64,000 nucleotides of DNA, taken from positions 2,718,317 to 2,782,316 of the forward strand of contig CM064864.1 in assembly GCA_032719365.1 (NCBI GenBank), written 5' to 3'. The stretch is from Prinsepia uniflora. Taxonomy: Eukaryota > Streptophyta > Magnoliopsida > Rosales > Rosaceae. A program made the translations under genes and the position numbers. Of this stretch, positions 63,058 to 64,000 are shown in pieces; position 1 is the stretch's first letter; the number at the start of each line of letters is the position of its first letter. The notes below the pieces were generated by a model. It searched no databases and had not been told where the DNA came from. It saw only the letters and a list, made by a program, of their open reading frames with translations.

Positions 63058-64000
63058 TGACAGGACCCATCCCGATCTCCCGGGGACCACCCTGGAATGT
63101 GCCCTACTCCCATCTGATAATTACACTAGAGTGCCGAAAATGCCCTTAACGGGTTTAAAAGTAAACAAGTTTAAGTTCTACATTGCCAGACCAGGGATAA
63201 GTATCTTAAACAAAATGAGCACATATGTCAGTTTACAAAACAGTACTCAAATCTACCCAAACAGGTTTATAGGCGCGCAACGAAAAAAATTTATGCCTCG
63301 ACCTCTAGGTCAGCCCCTACCTCTGCGTCACGGCCTGTAGGGTTAAGAAAACAGTCAAAGGGTAAGTGGACAAAAATAAACAACATTTCCAAAAACAATT
63401 TAAGGAAACAAATAAAAGTTTTCCCCTTCGTTTTCAAACATGCATGCAGTCAAGTCAAATCATATGAAATGAAAATTGAATCATAAAGCAATATAAATCT
63501 GGACATATAAAACAGTAATACACAGTATATCCAATCCTCGGCATCCCAGATGTCTGACATCCCTGATGTCTAATCAATAATGTCACGTTTCTAAGGCTAC
63601 GCGTCCCACTCAGGGTCTCAAGTCTGGGTCCTCCCCAGGATCTGCCGACGTCCAGGGTGATATCAATCTTTTGCACTCCTGATCCTAAGCCTCTCCTCGA
63701 AGCGGCCCCTCTCAGGCAGTGCATCGTGACTACTCCAGGATATTACGAGACGTCTGGAGAAGAAAATCCACTCATAAGGATGGTATGTACAGTGTAGTAT
63801 TCAAAACCAGTGAAAATCCTGTTTAAACCATTTCTCAACATCCACCTAAATCTGTGTCCAGAAAACATTTCACCAATCCGAGTTACCCAATTGATCACAC
63901 AGATCATAGTTCAAAATCATTTAAGATCCAATCTTTCTTTCAAATCCCTGTTTTACTCCAAAACTAGTCAACACATTATCCAGACGGGTCTCAAGCCCAA
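63058..64000 (-). mobile_element. Family A LTR, minus orientation, truncated by the window end
   Basis: The segment starts TGACAGGACCCATCCCG, the reverse complement of the LTR 3' end, and continues through the family landmarks in reverse. It runs past position 64000, where the clause array (ACGGGTCTCAAGCCC) begins. The flanking bases 63053-63057 (TCACA) would be the left target duplication, but the partner lies outside. Whether it is a solo LTR or one end of a complete element cannot be told. Confidence 0.75.

Noticed and set aside
1..64000. CRISPR arrays, bacterial operons, riboswitches and toxin genes
   Set aside because: The window is a plant nuclear sequence with spliced genes. No such features are seen.

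Overview
This window is plant nuclear DNA, most likely from a eudicot. The evidence is AT-rich intergenic sequence, GT-AG spliced genes with plant-only families (WRKY, TBL, CAX, LRR-malectin receptor kinase, MKK4/5), and dense LTR retrotransposon and MITE-like debris. The species cannot be named from sequence alone. I see no bacterial, viral or organellar genes, and no new multi-gene system. The unusual content is transposon nesting, local duplications and one decaying gene. 

Layout. 1-7.7 kb is a repeat cluster: a solo LTR with a 5-bp target duplication, an older LTR end with a 166-bp tandem repeat, a 0.6-kb direct duplication separated by a chimeric LTR fragment, and a 408-bp foldback element. 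7.7-11.6 kb is AT-rich, with one GC-richer block carrying W-box and G-box cores. 11.7-14.3 kb (+) is a three-exon group IIc WRKY gene. 17.5-21.1 kb (-) is a receptor-like kinase with a short extracellular part and a 5' leader intron. 21-27 kb is AT-rich with one foldback element. 27.5-31.4 kb is a long-terminal-inverted-repeat element with a 2.87-kb solo LTR inserted in its right arm. 31.7-41.1 kb (-) is a 24-exon LRR-malectin receptor kinase whose introns hold several foldback elements and two perfect tandem duplications. 43.1-43.6 kb is a 506-bp solo LTR. 45.9-48.0 kb (-) is a TRICHOME BIREFRINGENCE-LIKE (TBL) gene with at least five disabling lesions. 49.5-55.2 kb (-) is an 11-exon vacuolar cation/H+ exchanger. 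60.0-61.1 kb (-) is an intronless MAP kinase kinase of the MKK4/5 type. 63.06 kb to the window end is a further copy of the long LTR, in the same orientation as the copy at position 20. 

How the genes relate. Apart from the retroelements, the genes are single units with their own promoters and no operon-like organisation. Three of them (WRKY, LRR-malectin RLK, MKK4/5) belong to families with known roles in immune or stress signalling. That is ordinary plant gene content and does not indicate a functional cluster. Exon borders were worked out by hand from reading frame and splice consensus. The summed exon lengths keep frame in all four intact spliced genes' coding regions (WRKY 391 aa, RLK 512 aa, LRR-malectin RLK 1028 aa, CAX 433 aa).
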